From NCBI GenBank assembly GCA_035528415.1, contig DATKYQ010000044.1:1-64000 (forward strand): a stretch of DNA of 64,000 nt. Direction: 5' to 3'. The notes beneath the pieces are model-generated. The model made no database searches. It was given only the letters and a program-made list of their open reading frames with translations, and was not told the DNA's origin. Of this stretch, positions 25,481-34,843 are shown piece by piece (the first letter of the stretch is position 1; every line of letters starts with the position of its first letter). The stretch is from DATKYQ01 sp035528415. Its GTDB lineage: Bacteria; Myxococcota; B64-G9. Made by a program: the position numbers and the translations under genes.

Positions 25481-26569
25481 ATGCTCGCGACGATTCCCGG
25501 ACCTGGAGGATCGTTGGAAGATTTTCCTCGAGTCGAAAGCTACACCATCCAGGTAAAGCTGTTAAGCGATTTCCTGGCACATATCCGGCGCTGCAAGAAT
25601 GAGTTGGCCGGTCTCGATCCCGCCGAGACCCAGGCTCTGTGTCTCCAGGCCGCCTCCAACGCGGCCGGCGGGTCTCCGGCTATTTTGCTGGCGGCCGATT
25701 CAGGAGGCTCTCTTTTCAGCCTCGACCTTGCTTCGGCCCAGCTCGACTGCGATCCCGAAAAGCTGAAGTTGCGACTCTCGTTCGGCGATCGCAAAGAAGT
25801 AGCCGGAAACCCCTCCTTGCTTTGCGAACTGCCTGCTTTCCGCGGCATGGTCCGCGATGCCTTCGGTCGCGAGAACGCTTTCGGCAGGGCCATGGTGCGC
25901 GATGCCCAGCCAAGCGGCGCACTTGTTATCCTGCCTCCGGCCGGACGCTCGTTCACGGCCGAGGAAGTCGGAATGCTGCATCCTTTGACTTCGCAGATCG
26001 ACTCTCTGCTCGAGGCATCCGAGATGTTCGCCGCCTTGATTCACCAGTCGCTGGTCGACGAACCGACCGGCCTGTTCAATCATCGTTACCTGCGCACCCG
26101 TCTTTCGGCCGAGATCTCTCGGGCTTCGCGCTACGGTCATCCGCTCTCGATCATCTTTTGCAAGTTGGACGACTTTTCCGTCTACCTGGAAAACAACGGC
26201 CGGTATGCCGCCGACCGGCTGGTGAAGGATTTGGCGGCATTTCTCAACACCCGTACAAGGCCCGAGCCGGGCTCGTTTTGTTTCCGGGCCTCCGATGTCA
26301 CTTTCCACTACGAAGTGAACAAGTTCGCGGCGCTGCTTCCCGAGACACCCAGATCGGGCGCCATTATAAAGGCCGGCCGGCTGGTAAAAGCGGTGGCCGG
26401 AACCAGCTTTATCGGCGGACGCGCCCAGCCGCAGGGCGCAATCACCGTCAGCGTCGGCGTGGCCACTTTCCCCGACGATGCCTCTGACGCCGTATCGATG
26501 CTGGACATGGCAGACCGAGCGTTATCGGCCGCCCGTAAGGCGGGAAAGAATAACGTCCAGGGCGTTTGA
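25481..26569 (+). CDS. GAF-like plus degenerate GGDEF protein, likely c-di-GMP receptor
   Basis: A 362-residue cytoplasmic protein. Residues about 25-180 look like a GAF sensor domain. Residues 185-360 form a GGDEF domain: DEPTGLFNHRYLRTRLSAEISRA (start), ADRLVKDLAAFL, VSVGVATFPDDA. The active motif is changed: EVNKF at 278-282 where GGDEF is expected, so diguanylate cyclase activity is unlikely. Exactly five residues before it stands RASD (269-272), the RxxD allosteric I-site that binds c-di-GMP. This arrangement is like that of PelD-type receptors. It is transcribed divergently from a response regulator; a role as effector of c-di-GMP in that circuit is an inference. Confidence 0.72.
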   Translation: MLATIPGPGGSLEDFPRVESYTIQVKLLSDFLAHIRRCKNELAGLDPAETQALCLQAASNAAGGSPAILLAADSGGSLFSLDLASAQLDCDPEKLKLRLSFGDRKEVAGNPSLLCELPAFRGMVRDAFGRENAFGRAMVRDAQPSGALVILPPAGRSFTAEEVGMLHPLTSQIDSLLEASEMFAALIHQSLVDEPTGLFNHRYLRTRLSAEISRASRYGHPLSIIFCKLDDFSVYLENNGRYAADRLVKDLAAFLNTRTRPEPGSFCFRASDVTFHYEVNKFAALLPETPRSGAIIKAGRLVKAVAGTSFIGGRAQPQGAITVSVGVATFPDDASDAVSMLDMADRALSAARKAGKNNVQGV

Positions 26570-26611
26570 TTAGGGCGGCAACATCGTCAGGGCGGCGCTC
26601 CAACAGACCGA

Positions 26612-28543
26612 TCAAAAGATTCGGGCTGCACGCCGCAGGCCCAGGAACGCCAGCGCGGCCAGCAGTATCAGGCCCGTGCCCGTGCACGCGCTATGGCAGC
26701 CCGAGCAGCCGGCGGCCTGGTCGGGGGCGGTCAGTTCCTCGATCTTTTGGGCCACTTGCCGCCGGGCGTCGAGCAGGACGTTTTCGTCCAGGGTCCAGGG
26801 CTGGTCGTCGGGGCAGTAGTAGGACTCGTCCGAGGCCTGGCAGTCCTCGTAGAACAGGTCGCCGAAGCGGCTGTAGGCCCGCCTAACCTGCTGGCGGACG
26901 AAGTCCTCGGCGCCCAGGTCGCTTGCCAGGCGGAACATCTCCCAGTCCTCCAGGCCGTCGCGGATCTGCTTGAGACGGAAGCTCTCGATCGGCCCGTCGA
27001 TGGCGATCTCCGGCGGCGACCCCTTGCCCCCGGCCGTGCCGTCGTGATCGCCGGGGTAGAGCAGAAAGCCGTCGCCGTTGCGGGCGCTCAGATCACCGAA
27101 CTCGTCCAGGTTGAGCAGCACGTGCCAGGGATCGTCTTCGACCCAGTAGTTGGTCCTCCAGTACAAAAAGCCCGTGGCCCGCTCGAACCAGGCGCCCCAC
27201 TTGACGATCCGCGGCTCGTAGCCGATGGCCGAGTCGAGGTCGTAGCCGGCGTAGGGCGGGGTGTTGTGGTTGCAGACGTAGAACCACAGCTCCTCGCCCA
27301 GCGCCAGCCGCTCGGTGTAGGTGTCCCAGCCGGCCTTGGGCTCCCAGGAGTAGAACCAGTCATCGTACATCGGGGTGACCGGGCACCAGATGCCGATCCG
27401 GCCGGCGACCCGCTCGTCGAACGGGCCGGTGACCAGCACGTGGCCCTTCCACAATGGGCTTGCCGCCTCCAGGCGCTCGGCGTCCTCGGCGATCTGGGCG
27501 TAGGTGCCGTCGGGGTCGGAGCGGCCCCAGGGCTCGTCGGTGGCGTAGACGTAGGCCCGCTGCCACCAGCCCTGCTCCTGTAGGTGCTCGGCAAAGGCCG
27601 CGGCTGCCACCTTGTACTGGGCCTCGGTCAACGAGCCCAGTCCGCTGCCGGGCCTGAAGCGCCCGACGTTGAAACGGGTCATGCCCACCCCGTCCGGGAA
27701 GCGGCTGCCGTCGAGCCAGGGGCCGACGGCCGCGTCGTAGCCGCTCCAGTCGACCGGCAGGAGCTGGTCGCCGTCGAACTCGAAGTCGACCGGTCCGTCG
27801 ATCGTGGTCGGGTCGATGCGGTTCTCGTGCAGGGCCATGTAGTAGCGGTCGGTGATCGCCGGGACGTCCCCGGCCGGCGCCCCCTCGGGCCCGCCGTGGA
27901 AGCGGCGGACTAGGTTGGCGCTGAAGCCGAAGGCGGTGCCGATGCTGCGCTCCCGCGGGATGGCGAAGCTCCAGACCGTCAAATGGATCGGCAGCTCGAC
28001 CGCCTGCCGGCCCTCGGCCGTCACCCGGGCGCTGCCGGTGTAGTCGCCTGCGGCCGCGTCCAGCGGCACGTGCCAGTCGACAAAGATCACCTCGGTCTCA
28101 CCCGCGGCCAGGTCGAAGGGCGCGCCGACCGGCCGCTCGTCGTCCGAGTAAGGATCGTGGAAAGGGATCAGCGGATCAGGGTAGAGCCCGGCGGCCCGCT
28201 CGTGCAGCGTGACCCACAACGACGAAGGGTGGGTCACCTCGACGAAGTACTCGCGGTAAAGCCGGGCGGCCGAGGCCGGAATGCAAGCCCCGCCCGCCGC
28301 GCACAGCTCGGACAGGCTGACGTCGACGCTAGAGGCGCCGGCCTCGTCGCGAATGACGATCTGGAACGCCTCCCACTCGTTGCGGGCCGCCTCCAGCTCG
28401 GCCTCCACAGCCTGCGGCATCGGCGTGGCCGGCAGGATCTTGCGGGTCGAAGGTGCAACACCCAAATCGAAGGCCCGAGCCGGGCCGGACCAGACCCCGA
28501 GCAAGACCGCCAGGGCAAAGGTCGCAATGTGCCGCTTGTACAT
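26612..28543 (-). CDS. secreted DUF4091 protein with MYXO-CTERM-like tail
   Basis: A 643-residue secreted protein. The signal is about 1-24 (GPARAF). An Ig-like N-terminal region to about residue 180 precedes a TIM-barrel-like domain of the DUF4091 type: FGFSANLVRRFHGG, YVYATDEPWG, WCPVTPMYDDW, WYCNHNTPPYA-like pattern, FLYWRTNYWVEDDPW, LLYPGDHDG and PIESFRLKQIRDGLEDWEMFRL. These proteins resemble glycoside hydrolases and probably act on polysaccharide. The end carries CSGCHSACTG, a hydrophobic helix LILLAALAFLGLRR and a basic tail: a MYXO-CTERM-like sorting signal. It is divergent from the pseudogene upstream. The body uses very uniform G+C-rich third positions, which stand out from neighbouring genes. 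Confidence 0.8.
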   Translation of the reverse strand: MYKRHIATFALAVLLGVWSGPARAFDLGVAPSTRKILPATPMPQAVEAELEAARNEWEAFQIVIRDEAGASSVDVSLSELCAAGGACIPASAARLYREYFVEVTHPSSLWVTLHERAAGLYPDPLIPFHDPYSDDERPVGAPFDLAAGETEVIFVDWHVPLDAAAGDYTGSARVTAEGRQAVELPIHLTVWSFAIPRERSIGTAFGFSANLVRRFHGGPEGAPAGDVPAITDRYYMALHENRIDPTTIDGPVDFEFDGDQLLPVDWSGYDAAVGPWLDGSRFPDGVGMTRFNVGRFRPGSGLGSLTEAQYKVAAAAFAEHLQEQGWWQRAYVYATDEPWGRSDPDGTYAQIAEDAERLEAASPLWKGHVLVTGPFDERVAGRIGIWCPVTPMYDDWFYSWEPKAGWDTYTERLALGEELWFYVCNHNTPPYAGYDLDSAIGYEPRIVKWGAWFERATGFLYWRTNYWVEDDPWHVLLNLDEFGDLSARNGDGFLLYPGDHDGTAGGKGSPPEIAIDGPIESFRLKQIRDGLEDWEMFRLASDLGAEDFVRQQVRRAYSRFGDLFYEDCQASDESYYCPDDQPWTLDENVLLDARRQVAQKIEELTAPDQAAGCSGCHSACTGTGLILLAALAFLGLRRAARIF

Positions 28544-28651
28544 GGGTCTGCCCTCCGGCTATGTTCGATACCACCGGATGCTACCACCGCCCGCCAATCC
28601 CGATCCACCTCCACGGATGGAAGCCCCTTCGAAGGTGACAAACGAACCCCA

Positions 28652-29146
28652 ATGGCGGCCCAACGGCGAATCATGATCACGGGCGCCTTTTCCTACACCG
28701 GAAGCGCGGTGGCGGCTGCACAGCACCGGCGCGGCTTCAGGCTGTCCACCCTTACCAACCGCACTCGGCCCGTCAATCCGCCCCCGTGCAACATCGAAAC
28801 ATACCCGCTCGGCTTCGGGGATCCCGGCCAGCTGGCCGAATGCCTGCATGGCGTGGAAGTCCTGGTCAACAACATCGCCTGGTTCATCCGCCGCTTTCCC
28901 TTCTTCGCCTTGCCCGGAGACGGGCGCTACCGCCTGCAGCCGATCACCCTGCAAGACACCGGCGAGATAATCGCCGACGCCTGCGAAGCCGAAGACGACG
29001 CCGTCATGGACGCGGCCGGGCCGCGGATAGTCAGCTTCGAAGAGCTGGTGAGAGCGATCGCCCGGGCGGTTGGCTGCAAACCGCATATTGTCCATCTGCC
29101 GGGCTGGCTCTCACTTGTCTTGCTCAAGAATGTACAGGGCGCCTGA
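28652..29146 (+). pseudogene. NAD(P)-binding epimerase/dehydratase, internally deleted
   Basis: A remnant of an atypical short-chain reductase similar to NmrA-type proteins. The start RRIMITGAFSYTGSAVAAA is a normal Rossmann entry and GVEVLV follows the NAD-binding half. The text then jumps to NNIAWFIRRFPFFALPGDGRYRLQPITLQD, which in intact relatives lies about 130-150 residues further along. The catalytic middle part (the family RRIVHVSITNPS-like segment) is missing. The reading frame continues, so the deletion is in frame, and the 164-residue product is too short to be functional. The C-terminus also ends early. Its flanks are a DUF4091 gene and the matrixin gene, on the opposite strand. 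Confidence 0.6.
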
Positions 29147-29168
29147 TATCGACGACCGGCGACGGTTC

Positions 29169-32100
29169 TCACTGCGGATAGATGAAGGTCACGCCGTTGA
29201 TGTCGGAAGTCGCCAGGGTGACGCGTGAGGGATCGCACGGGCCGATGGCGTAGTACATGGTCGCGTCCTGGACGTTGGGATGATCGAGACCCAACAGGTG
29301 CCCCTCTTCGTGCGTGGCCACGCCCTCGATGTCGGTCAACTGGCTCGACCAGCACGAAGACGCCGCCGCCTCGGCGTTGGTGCCGAAGGGAACCCCGTCG
29401 TTGAAGACAATATCCGAGTCGGTGATGCGGTAGAAAGTGATGCCGTTGGTAACCATGCTCTGGCCGTTGGTGTAGGCGATGATCGTAGCTCCCAGTGTGC
29501 CCGTTCCCAGGTCTCCGTCGGGATCGCCGAAAGTCATGGTGTTGTGCCCGTCCCACGAGGCGAACCCGCCGCTCGACGTTGAGGCCGTCTCCTGGAAAGT
29601 GATCGTCGCCGTGGCAACGTCCTGCCAGTGTTGGAACCCGTTGCTCACGGCGCCACGTGCCTCGGCCTGGGTCAGGCCGGCCTGTGAGTTGCCGTTGACG
29701 AAGCGGAATTCGACCGGCATGTCCTGGGGAAACCACTTGCGGGCGGGATTGAGCAACTCGAAGACATCGGTAGTGCCAACCGTCTGGGAAGACGGCCCGT
29801 CGATGTTGTTGCCCTCGTTCGATTCGGCCACCGCCTGCATTGTGTCGCACTGCACGTAGGCGCTGTACTCGCCGGGATCGGCGTCGGAAAGAACCAGGTC
29901 GACGGGAATGCTGTCTCCCATTGCCAGTTCGTCGTAGCTCTGGTTCCAGTTGCCGTCCTGGCTGGCAGTGGGCGGGTTTTCGAGATCGATGTACAGATCG
30001 AGCCTGAAAGGATTCACGCAATCGACGTTGCCCTGGTTGGTAACCACGAAGTGGTAGTGAATGTCATTGCCGGCCAAGGCGGTCGTGAACTCACTGAAAG
30101 TCAGATCAACCACTCCTCCGGCTAATCTCAGCGGCAGGCTGTCGGTCCAGTGGTTCACCCCGTCTGTGATGTCGAGATCCAGCATGTACTGATAGGCATC
30201 GGCTCCAGAGGAGATCTGCACCTGGTAGCCCGAAGCCGCTTTCGTCTGGCCGGCCGCGATGGTTCCGTAACTCCCGCTGTCGTGACCAGCGACAACCGTA
30301 ACATCCGCATCGGTCGAAGATATCGTGGCCGTCACGTTGGTCGCGTCCTCGGCACCATCGTTTTTCAAGGTAATGTTCAGATTGACCGAGTCGCCCGGCG
30401 CGGGGCTGGCCGGCGTACTGGTGTGTGAATCGTAGTTCAGTTCCGTGGCCTGGCAGCCGTGCGGGCGCAGCATGGCAGAGATTCCCTGTGCCGTCCAACT
30501 CGAGCCGCTCTGATCCCAGAGCACGCCGTTGCTCCATGACGGGTTGTTCCCGTCGTCGGCTAACACTGCGAAGTATTCCAGGGACGAAAGATCGCTTTGC
30601 GACTCGACCAGCGCGAAGAAGGTATTGCCCTGCTTGAACGTCAGCGCCGTGGGCAGGTTGAATACATGGCTTATGGGTGTGTTGTTGCCCGGACCCGAGA
30701 CGGACTCCCAGCCCGAGGTCGAGATAAGTTGATCGGGGGCGCCGGCCAGGTAGGTGTAAACCTTGACCCGGAAGTTTCTCGAGGCCGGGCTAGCCACCGT
30801 CTTGTAGAACTGCACCTCGACCCCGGTCATGTTGAAGGAAGTTGAGTCGACCGCGAAGTAGTTTCCGAACATATCGCCCGCCGCCAGTGGCATGACGTAG
30901 GTGGCCGTGTCGTTGTCGGCGGCCAGGGCATGGTTGTCCTGGCTGCAGCCGCTGCCCTGGACGTACAGGCCGAAGGCGTGACCCCACGAATTGGCGCCGT
31001 CCGAACTTGCCAGGCTCATGCCGTAGATGCCGAAGGCGACAGCGTCCGGCAGTACCGAGAAGTTGGGGCTTCCGGCAGCCACGCCGTCAATTGCGATGTT
31101 TCCGAACGAGGTGCTGTCCGCGGTGATTGCCATCTCGGGTTTTTCGCAAGACAACACCCCGTTGACTCCGCTTGCGGCAGCGAAGCCCCGGTTGTGCAGC
31201 GAGGCGCTGAGAGTGACTGCGCTGCCCGGCTGCGCGATGGCCGGAGTCGATGAGTGGGATTGCAATTCGAGCCACGGCCCGTCGCCGCAACCCTCGACCC
31301 TGATCTGCCAGTTGCCGTTTGCCTGGTAGTACTGGCCGTCGGTGGCGTCGTGCAGGAAGCCGCCCATGTAGGGAATCAGCGCCGGCGGGCAGAAGATGGG
31401 CAAAAAGGCGTCGCCGTTGCCCTGGTCGTCGGTCTCCTGCTCGTGAGAGTGAACCGCCACCCAGAACAACTGACCATTGGTGAAAGATACGGGCGCAGGC
31501 AGAACGAAAGTGGCCCAGGCTATGTCCTGGGGATCGCTCTCGGGATCGCAGCCGCCCTGCCTGCCGACCGCCTGGGTGGCGCTGGCCGCGAGTTCCTGGC
31601 CAACCGCCCCGGCGTCATCGGCATAGATGTGTACCGAGTATTGACCCTGGTCTCCACCACTGTCGCAGTTGAAGTCATAGAAGGCGGCCTTGACCTGGAT
31701 GACGTTATAGGAACTCGACTCGACGAAGAAGGCGTTCAGCGCCTCGTCGTCGGTGTCAATCATGTAGGCGCCGCCGAACGTGTCGTTGTCGATCACCAGT
31801 TCCGCGGCCGGATCGACGGCCGAGCAGCCCGAGCAGCCCTCGTCGGTCAGGTAGTTGCAATTGTTGTCCTTGCTATCGCCGCAAATCTCCGGCGCGCCGG
31901 GATGGCTGTTGGGATCGTTATCGTCGCAATCATCGCCCCCGCAGGCCTGGTCGCCGTACGTATCCAGGTCGACGTCCTGGGGATCGCCGACACAGAAACC
32001 ATTGGAGCAGTGGTCATTGATCATGCAAGGATCCGCATGCACACAGTTAGCGCCGTCGTCCGGCGGGAAAACACAGCCGCTTTGGGGATCGCACTGGCCG

Positions 32101-34118
32101 TCTGCGGTGCAGGGGTTGCCGTCCTGGCAGGCTATGCTGGTGCCGCGGCACTGTCCCGCCGAACAGTAATCGTTCTCGGTACAGGCGTTGCCGTCGTCGC
32201 AGGAGTTAGTGTCGTTGGCAGTATGCACGCAACCTTGGCCGGTGACGCAACTGTCGTCGGTGCAGTCTTCTCCGTCGTCACAATCGGGTGCCCCGCTTCC
32301 CGGCTGGCAGTTGCCGCCCGAGCAGTAGTCCCCACCGGTACAGTCGTCGCCGTCGCTGCAGGAATTACTGTCATCGGGCGTGTTTTGGCAGCCCGATCCC
32401 GCAAGGCAACTGTCGTCGGTGCAATCCTGGCCGTCATCGCAGTCGAGGGCTCCGGCGCCCGGCTGACAGTTTCCACCCGAGCACTGGTCGCCCAGCGTAC
32501 ACGGGTTACCGTCGTCGCAGAAGAGGCTGTTGTTGGCGTGCTGGCAGCCTTGTTGGGCATCGCAGCTGTCGTCGGTGCAGTCATTGCCGTCGTCGCAGTC
32601 GAGCGTGGTACCCGCCTGGCACTGGGATCCCGTGCAACTTTCGCTGCCGTTGCAGACGTCGCCGTCGTCACAATCCGGGTTGCTGTTACAGATCTGGCAG
32701 CCGGGATCGGCCGCGTCCAGCAGCCCGTCGCAGTCGTTATCGATGCTGTCTGTGCAGCTACCCGCGTTCGAGGTTCCCTCGAAGACGCCCTTGTTGATCT
32801 GGGCGGCGCTGGCCGCCGTGCAGCCGGGCACCGCCTCGGTTCCCGCGTCGCAGCAGTCATCGCCGCCGAAACATCCATCGGCGAAGACACCGTCGCCGTC
32901 GGCATCCAGCGGGGCTCCCAGGCAAGATCCGCCTGCGCAAGAATCGTTCATGGTGCAGGCGTCGTTGTCGTTGCAGGCCGCTGTATTGAACTGGTGGGAA
33001 CATCCCTGCACAGGATCGCAGCTGTCGTCTGTGCAAACATCTCCGTCGTCGCAGTCGAAGGCGCTCGCTCCCGGCTGGCAGGCGCCGCCTGCGCAGTGGT
33101 CGCCGTCGGTGCATGGGTTGCCGTCATCGCAGGCCGCCAGGTTGTTGTTGTGGATGCAGCCCAGGGCCGAGTCGCATGAGTCGTCGGTACAAACCCGGCT
33201 GTCGTCACAATCGCGAGCCGAGCCCGACAGGCAAGCGCTGTTGGCACAACTGTCGCCCACGGTGCAGGCGTCGCCATCTTCACAGGGATCGCTGTTGTCG
33301 TTATGAACGCAGCCGGTCTGTTCGTTGCACAGATCTGTGGTGCACACGTTTGCGTCGTCGCAATCGAGTGCCGCTCCGCCTGTGCACATGCCGTGGTCAC
33401 ACTTGTCCCCCTCCGTGCAGGCGCTGCCGTCGTCACAGGGCGCCATGTTGTACGAGTGCAGGCATCCAAGCGCGTCGTCGCAGCGATCTTCTGTGCAGAT
33501 GTTGTTGTCGTCGCAATCGCGATCTGAATCACCGACACATACGCCGTTCGAGCAATGATCGTTTGTCGAACAGGCCTGGCCGTCGTCACAGGAAAGGTTG
33601 TTGTTTGTAAAAACACAGCCGCTGGCCGAATCGCAGCTGTCATCGGTACAGACGTTGGCGTCATCGCAGGTGACCTGGCCGCCGCCTGCGCACTGGCTTT
33701 CGGCGCAATGTTCGCCCGCGGTACAGGCGTCGCCGTCATCACAAGTCGCGTTGTTTGGCGGGTGCACACAACCCTGGATGTCGTCACAGCTGTCTTCGGT
33801 ACAGGGGTTGTCGTCGTCGCAATCCATGGTCGTCTCGCCTACGCAGACGCCGTTATTGCAGCGATCGTTCACCGAGCACTGCTGGCCGTCGTCGCAGGCA
33901 GCCAGGTTGTTGTTGTGGGTGCACTTGCCGAAGTCGCAGAAGTCGTCGGTGCAGGGATTGTCGTCGTTGCAATCAGCGTTGATGCTGCACTCGACCTGTC
34001 CACCGTCGCCGTCGCCCTGGCCGCCGTCAGCGGGAGGGTTGGTGCCGTTCGAACAGCCGGCCAGCACCAAAAACGCTGTCAGGCCACAAAGCCAGAGGCT
34101 GGTTCTTATCGTTTTCAT
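29169..34118 (-). CDS. giant Cys-rich lipoprotein with C-terminal matrixin metalloprotease
   Basis: A 1649-residue surface protein. Lipoprotein signal ends LAGC (about residue 22). Then come about 8 double Cys-rich units (about 43-420; forms like CDDGDACT and DCDDNNICTEDRCDD), a calcium-binding-type stretch, another run of such units, and a MopE-type block DCDDNDPNSHPGAPEICG. From about 770 there are two related beta-sandwich domains (DNDTFGGAYMID, DNDTATYVMPL) and three CARDB-like domains. The C-terminal about 170 residues are a matrixin (M10A-like) protease: H1603-EEG-H1607 and H1613 in HEEGHLLGLDH bind zinc, with Met-turn M1621. It overlaps the secreted partner at 34115-34118. Unusual in carrying its protease at the end of such a long stalk. 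Confidence 0.83.
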   Translation of the reverse strand: MKTIRTSLWLCGLTAFLVLAGCSNGTNPPADGGQGDGDGGQVECSINADCNDDNPCTDDFCDFGKCTHNNNLAACDDGQQCSVNDRCNNGVCVGETTMDCDDDNPCTEDSCDDIQGCVHPPNNATCDDGDACTAGEHCAESQCAGGGQVTCDDANVCTDDSCDSASGCVFTNNNLSCDDGQACSTNDHCSNGVCVGDSDRDCDDNNICTEDRCDDALGCLHSYNMAPCDDGSACTEGDKCDHGMCTGGAALDCDDANVCTTDLCNEQTGCVHNDNSDPCEDGDACTVGDSCANSACLSGSARDCDDSRVCTDDSCDSALGCIHNNNLAACDDGNPCTDGDHCAGGACQPGASAFDCDDGDVCTDDSCDPVQGCSHQFNTAACNDNDACTMNDSCAGGSCLGAPLDADGDGVFADGCFGGDDCCDAGTEAVPGCTAASAAQINKGVFEGTSNAGSCTDSIDNDCDGLLDAADPGCQICNSNPDCDDGDVCNGSESCTGSQCQAGTTLDCDDGNDCTDDSCDAQQGCQHANNSLFCDDGNPCTLGDQCSGGNCQPGAGALDCDDGQDCTDDSCLAGSGCQNTPDDSNSCSDGDDCTGGDYCSGGNCQPGSGAPDCDDGEDCTDDSCVTGQGCVHTANDTNSCDDGNACTENDYCSAGQCRGTSIACQDGNPCTADGQCDPQSGCVFPPDDGANCVHADPCMINDHCSNGFCVGDPQDVDLDTYGDQACGGDDCDDNDPNSHPGAPEICGDSKDNNCNYLTDEGCSGCSAVDPAAELVIDNDTFGGAYMIDTDDEALNAFFVESSSYNVIQVKAAFYDFNCDSGGDQGQYSVHIYADDAGAVGQELAASATQAVGRQGGCDPESDPQDIAWATFVLPAPVSFTNGQLFWVAVHSHEQETDDQGNGDAFLPIFCPPALIPYMGGFLHDATDGQYYQANGNWQIRVEGCGDGPWLELQSHSSTPAIAQPGSAVTLSASLHNRGFAAASGVNGVLSCEKPEMAITADSTSFGNIAIDGVAAGSPNFSVLPDAVAFGIYGMSLASSDGANSWGHAFGLYVQGSGCSQDNHALAADNDTATYVMPLAAGDMFGNYFAVDSTSFNMTGVEVQFYKTVASPASRNFRVKVYTYLAGAPDQLISTSGWESVSGPGNNTPISHVFNLPTALTFKQGNTFFALVESQSDLSSLEYFAVLADDGNNPSWSNGVLWDQSGSSWTAQGISAMLRPHGCQATELNYDSHTSTPASPAPGDSVNLNITLKNDGAEDATNVTATISSTDADVTVVAGHDSGSYGTIAAGQTKAASGYQVQISSGADAYQYMLDLDITDGVNHWTDSLPLRLAGGVVDLTFSEFTTALAGNDIHYHFVVTNQGNVDCVNPFRLDLYIDLENPPTASQDGNWNQSYDELAMGDSIPVDLVLSDADPGEYSAYVQCDTMQAVAESNEGNNIDGPSSQTVGTTDVFELLNPARKWFPQDMPVEFRFVNGNSQAGLTQAEARGAVSNGFQHWQDVATATITFQETASTSSGGFASWDGHNTMTFGDPDGDLGTGTLGATIIAYTNGQSMVTNGITFYRITDSDIVFNDGVPFGTNAEAAASSCWSSQLTDIEGVATHEEGHLLGLDHPNVQDATMYYAIGPCDPSRVTLATSDINGVTFIYPQ

Positions 34119-34669
34119 CGCGCACCTCCCGCCCGCTTGACTATCTCCCTGACGGCCGCAAGCGTCCGCGTGTCATCGAGTGGAAAATCCAGGCCGGCCT
34201 GCCTGATCATCACCCCGGGGCCGGGTTTGGGCCTGTAAAGGACCTCCTTGCCGGTGTGGGGATCCTTGACCACGCTGAATTTGCCGAGATACAGCCCGAG
34301 GGTGTTGTAGCCGTCTCCGTCCTTGCGCGGCTCGAGAAATACGAGAACGCGTTCTCCAGGTTCGAACTGCGGGGCGCCCGGCAGCTCGGCCACCCTGTCT
34401 GCCAACTTCCCGCCAATGGTCTTGATTGTCACGGTGCCCGTGTCACGGGCCCCCTTGAGAATCTCGCTCGGCGTAACCAGCACGCGCGTGTAGATCTTGG
34501 TCTTCTCGGCATTCAACTCCGCCTTGACCTGGTTCACCTCGCCGACCACAACAAGCGGCGCCAGCCTGGCCAGATCCTCGATGCGCAACGGCTCGAGAAC
34601 GGTGGCCCGGGCACCCAGCGGTATCAGGATCACCGCAAACAATCCCGCCAACAAGAATTTCGACTTCAT
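34115..34669 (-). CDS. secreted partner protein encoded before the matrixin
   Basis: A 184-residue exported protein; no family name recognised. Signal peptide about 1-22 (ILIPLGARA). The mature part is a small beta-rich domain with VVVGEVNQVKAELN, a YTRVLVTPSEILKGA strand, GTVTIKTIGG and PGERVLVFLEPRKDG. I recall such small proteins beside matrixin genes in related genomes, so it could be a chaperone, inhibitor or docking factor. The start ATG follows GGAGG closely. Its stop overlaps the start of the matrixin gene (ATGA), meaning translational coupling. A candidate promoter is at 34717-34744. Confidence 0.7.
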   Translation of the reverse strand: MKSKFLLAGLFAVILIPLGARATVLEPLRIEDLARLAPLVVVGEVNQVKAELNAEKTKIYTRVLVTPSEILKGARDTGTVTIKTIGGKLADRVAELPGAPQFEPGERVLVFLEPRKDGDGYNTLGLYLGKFSVVKDPHTGKEVLYRPKPGPGVMIRQAGLDFPLDDTRTLAAVREIVKRAGGAR

Positions 34670-34716
34670 GATTACTCCTCCGGCTCTAATAAATATGTGG
34701 TAAGAAAAGTCCGCAT

Positions 34717-34744
34717 ATTCTACGGATGCTTGCGTTTTTTTCAA
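34717..34744 (-). promoter_or_regulatory. candidate promoter of the matrixin operon
   Basis: On the minus strand TTGAAA and TAGAAT are separated by 16 bases. Predicted start is about 40 bases before the ATG at 34669. Confidence 0.52.
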
Positions 34745-34843
34745 GGTCGAAAACAGATCTCGCCTCAAGCCCATGCTATTACTTGCAAAATCGTCCCGGC
34801 GCTGTGACACTCGCCCTGTTAACCACAGGCAATGGAGGAGCGT

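Noticed and set aside
31254..33179. A 641-residue plus-strand frame over the matrixin gene
   Set aside because: It mirrors the Cys-rich units of the true gene (Val/Ala/Gly-rich without motifs), so it is a shadow of the repeated G+C-rich codons.
32100..33980. Regular repeated short units that resemble a repeat array
   Set aside because: Units are protein-coding Cys-rich modules with diverged bases; there are no identical repeats with unique spacers, so this is not a CRISPR array.
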